Source of the DNA: Streptococcus sp. 121
GTDB lineage: Bacteria; Bacillota; Bacilli; Lactobacillales; Streptococcaceae
Direction: 5' to 3'
DNA: 64,000 bases
Assembly: GCF_016458205.1 (NCBI RefSeq)
Contig: NZ_JAEMED010000001.1
Coordinates: 1-64,000 of the forward strand
Part shown: piece after piece, positions 61,793 to 64,000 of the stretch
How the letters are laid out: each line of letters starts with the position of its first letter
Position numbering within the stretch: the stretch's first letter is position 1
Notes under the pieces: generated by a model
Told to the model about the DNA's origin: nothing
Database searches by the model: none
The model's input: only the letters and a program-made list of their open reading frames with translations
Translations under genes and position numbers: made by a program

Positions 61793-62125
61793 ATGGAAAT
61801 TGAAAAAACCAATCGCATGAACGCTTTGTTTGAGTTTTATGCTGCTTTATTAACGGATAAGCAAATGAACTATATAGAGCTTTATTATGCGGACGATTAT
61901 TCTTTGGCGGAAATTGCGGAGGAGTACCAGGTCAGTCGTCAAGCTGTCTACGATAATATTAAGAGAACGGAACGAATTTTGGAAGATTATGAACGTAAGC
62001 TCCATATGTATTCTGATTATATTGTTCGTAGTCAAGTTTTTGAAGAAATCCTTGAAAGCTATCCCCAAGATAAGTATTTAAAAGAAAAAATTGACTTGCT
62101 AACTAGCATTGATAATCGAGAGTGA
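61793..62125 (+). CDS. ylxM: YlxM/p13-like HTH protein
   Basis: A 110-residue protein of the UPF0122/YlxM family with a sigma-70 region-4-like helix-turn-helix ([20 protein letters not shown], about residues 37-56). It always stands just before ffh in Firmicutes and is thought to modulate the signal recognition particle. ATG 61793 is preferred; the frame is open further upstream without a ribosome binding site. Nine bases separate it from ffh. Confidence 0.9.
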   Translation: MEIEKTNRMNALFEFYAALLTDKQMNYIELYYADDYSLAEIAEEYQVSRQAVYDNIKRTERILEDYERKLHMYSDYIVRSQVFEEILESYPQDKYLKEKIDLLTSIDNRE

Positions 62126-62134
62126 GGATGAAAT

Positions 62135-63709
62135 ATGTTTGAAAGTTTAACAGAACGCTTGCAATCTGTTTTTAAAAATCTTCGTAAAAAAGGCAAAATT
62201 GACGAAAAAGATATTCAAGAGGCAACCAAAGAGATTCGGATGGCCTTGCTGGAGGCTGACGTAGCTCTTCCTGTTGTGAAGGATTTTATCAAGCAAATTC
62301 GAGAACGTGCCTTGGGACAAGAGGTTATCGACACCTTGAATCCAGCCCAACAGGTTATTAAAATTGTCAATGAAGAATTGACTGACTTGCTTGGTTCTGA
62401 TCGTTCGGAGATTGAAAAATCACCTAAGATACCAACCATCATCATGATGGCCGGTCTCCAAGGGGCGGGAAAAACAACCTTCGCTGGAAAATTGGCCAAC
62501 AAACTCAAAAAAGAAGAAAATGCTCGTCCCTTATTGATTGCGGCGGATATATACCGCCCAGCGGCTATCGACCAGTTAAAAACACTCGGCCAGCAAATCG
62601 ATGTACCCGTTTTTGCGATGGGAACTGAAGTCCCAGCGCTTGAGATTGTGAAAGCTGGTTTGGAACAAGCCCGTGAAAACAAAAATGACTATGTCTTGAT
62701 TGATACGGCTGGACGTTTGCAGATTGATCAAGTCCTTATGCAAGAGTTGAAGGACATTAAGGATTTTGCCCAACCAAACGAAATTCTTTTGGTCGTCGAT
62801 GCTATGATTGGTCAGGAAGCTGCCAATATTGCACGTGAATTTAATGAACAATTAGAGGTTACGGGTGTTATCTTAACCAAGATGGATGGAGATACCCGAG
62901 GCGGAGCTGCTCTATCTGTTCGTCACATCACTGGAAAACCCATTAAATTTACCGGTACAGGTGAAAAGATTACGGACATTGAAGCCTTTTATCCAGACCG
63001 TATGGCCAGCCGTATTCTTGGAATGGGGGACCTTCTAACGCTGATTGAGAAAGCCTCTCAAGAGTATGACCAACAAAAGAGCTTGGAAATCGCTGAGAAA
63101 ATGCGGGAAAATACCTTTGACTTCAACGATTTCCTTGATCAGTTGGATCAGGTTCAAAGCATGGGACCAATGGAAGATCTCTTAAAAATGATTCCTGGTA
63201 TGGCTAGCAACCCAGCTTTAAAAAATCTCAAGGTTGATGAAAAAGAAGTTGCTCGCCGTAAGGCTATTATCTACTCTATGACACCTGCAGAGCGAGAGAA
63301 CCCTGATCTCCTCACTCCAGCTCGCCGTCGTCGTATTGCTGCTGGATCAGGCAACAGTTTTGTGGAAGTAAATAAATTCATCAAGGACTTTAACCAAGCC
63401 AAACAAATGATGCAAGGGGTTATGTCTGGGGATATGAATAAGATGATGAAACAAATGGGATTAAATCCTAACCAACTTCCTAAGAACATGCCAAATATGC
63501 CAAACATGGGGGATATGGATATGTCTGCTTTAGAAGGAATGATGGGAGCAAATGGCATGCCAGACCTATCAGCCCTTGGTGGGGATATGGATATGAGCCA
63601 GCTCTTTGGAGGAGGTCTTAAAGGCAAACTTGGCCAATTTGCCACTAAACAAGCCATGAACCGTATGAATAAGCAACTGAAAAAAGCTAGAAAAAAACGG
63701 AAAAAGTGA
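62135..63709 (+). CDS. ffh: Signal recognition particle protein Ffh
   Basis: A 524-residue SRP54 GTPase that binds signal peptides and 4.5S RNA for co-translational membrane targeting. The N and G domains show GLQGAGKTT, DTAGRLQID and TKMDGDTRGGAALS. The M domain is rich in methionine (MMQGVMSGDMNKMMKQMGLN) and carries the GSGNSFVEVNKFI RNA-binding loop. The C-terminal tail is a basic extension (KKARKKRKK). All as expected for streptococci. Confidence 0.97.
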   Translation: MFESLTERLQSVFKNLRKKGKIDEKDIQEATKEIRMALLEADVALPVVKDFIKQIRERALGQEVIDTLNPAQQVIKIVNEELTDLLGSDRSEIEKSPKIPTIIMMAGLQGAGKTTFAGKLANKLKKEENARPLLIAADIYRPAAIDQLKTLGQQIDVPVFAMGTEVPALEIVKAGLEQARENKNDYVLIDTAGRLQIDQVLMQELKDIKDFAQPNEILLVVDAMIGQEAANIAREFNEQLEVTGVILTKMDGDTRGGAALSVRHITGKPIKFTGTGEKITDIEAFYPDRMASRILGMGDLLTLIEKASQEYDQQKSLEIAEKMRENTFDFNDFLDQLDQVQSMGPMEDLLKMIPGMASNPALKNLKVDEKEVARRKAIIYSMTPAERENPDLLTPARRRRIAAGSGNSFVEVNKFIKDFNQAKQMMQGVMSGDMNKMMKQMGLNPNQLPKNMPNMPNMGDMDMSALEGMMGANGMPDLSALGGDMDMSQLFGGGLKGKLGQFATKQAMNRMNKQLKKARKKRKK

Positions 63710-63722
63710 TTGAAGGTGTGCT

Positions 63723-64000
63723 ATGAAACAAAAATCAATTTTTGTCACCCTGCTTAGTCTACTCGGCTTTACAATCCTTTCGACTCTATTATGGGTATTC
63801 ATATTTGCTCTGACAATTACTCCACAAGAAGTGGAGACTGTTGTTGAACCCTTCCCTGGCGCTAGTTTTGTACTTGGAACGCTGACAACCTTGTTGATCT
63901 ATAGTTTCCTAACAATTAGTGAAGCCAACCGTCTCTCGGAAAGCTGTTCTCAATTAGCAAGTAATATCCGTATTACCGAGGAACGAAATCGTCAACTCTT
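63723..64000 (+). CDS. Membrane protein gene, cut by the window edge
   Basis: The frame from ATG 63723 is open to the end of the window (92 codons) and continues beyond. Two hydrophobic segments are visible (about 6-32 and 47-65: LGFTILSTLLWVFIFALTI, VLGTLTTLLIYSFLTI), and the rest turns charged and possibly coiled-coil (ITEERNRQL). I do not recognise the family from this fragment. A weak GAAGGTGTG precedes the start, 13 bases after ffh. Confidence 0.6.
   Translation, partial: MKQKSIFVTLLSLLGFTILSTLLWVFIFALTITPQEVETVVEPFPGASFVLGTLTTLLIYSFLTISEANRLSESCSQLASNIRITEERNRQL

Noticed and set aside
1-64000. tRNA or rRNA genes and prophage
   Set aside because: No cloverleaf, rRNA blocks, integrase or phage structural genes were seen anywhere in the window.

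Overview
The window looks like chromosomal DNA of a streptococcus of the sanguinis/mitis type. The gene content (FruR-FruK-FruA, DUF1149, DegV, BgaC-mannose-class PTS, YlxM-Ffh, clusterless MutY), the cre sites, the ~106 bp RUP-like repeats and the moderate G+C content all fit. This assignment is inference from gene content; no rRNA or tRNA gene is present.

Layout. 1-5.2 kb: a ferredoxin-NADP reductase-like flavoprotein on the minus strand and a fructose operon with a consensus promoter, a cre site and an apparent ATT start codon for its repressor. 5.3-9.8 kb: DUF1149, DegV, CCA-adding enzyme, ABC-F ATPase. 9.8-10.6 kb: a graveyard of mobile-element pieces. 10.6-18.2 kb: a beta-galactoside locus (GntR regulator, AgaS, LacD, BgaC, PTS EIIB/C/D/A) with a palindromic operator and a second CcpA-type promoter. 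18.2-30.3 kb: mostly housekeeping genes (DUF308 protein, uracil-DNA glycosylase-like protein, glucokinase, ThyA, MutY, M48 protease, phosphoglucomutase, ECF S component, CoaC, CoaB, Fhs), interrupted by a decayed quinone-reductase pseudogene and four short RUP-like repeats.

30.35-49.8 kb: an ethanolamine utilisation (eut) microcompartment locus: a stand-alone ATP-cone protein, eutP, pduO-type adenosyltransferase, eutG, eutS, eutV, eutW, eutA, eutB, eutC, eutL, eutK-like, eutE, two nearly identical eutM genes, an eutT-like gene, pduL-type eutD, a Firmicutes-specific eut gene, eutN, eutH, eutQ, then an Old Yellow Enzyme-type reductase and a HAD-phosphatase lipoprotein. EutH and diffusion bring ethanolamine in; EutBC (kept active by EutA and supplied with adenosylcobalamin by PduO) make acetaldehyde inside the shell; EutE, EutG and EutD convert it to acetyl-CoA, ethanol and acetyl phosphate. 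Control appears to be by RNA: tandem hairpins with A-first, G-fourth hexaloops overlap intrinsic terminators before eutP, eutG and eutA, which is the target pattern of the ANTAR protein EutV. A cobalamin aptamer lies on the opposite strand in the pduO-eutG gap, followed by a hairpin of the same class and a terminator: a candidate EutX-like decoy RNA. The promoter before eutS allows eutVW to be made independently.

50-64 kb: DUF1858 plus DUF438/hemerythrin-like pair, a BceAB-RS-type antimicrobial-peptide module with an inverted repeat in its promoter, a 106 bp MITE, a doubly frameshifted Panacea toxin-antitoxin pair, a HAD pseudogene, guaA with a repeat-rich 3' region, a GntR regulator, ylxM, ffh and the start of a membrane protein gene cut by the window edge.
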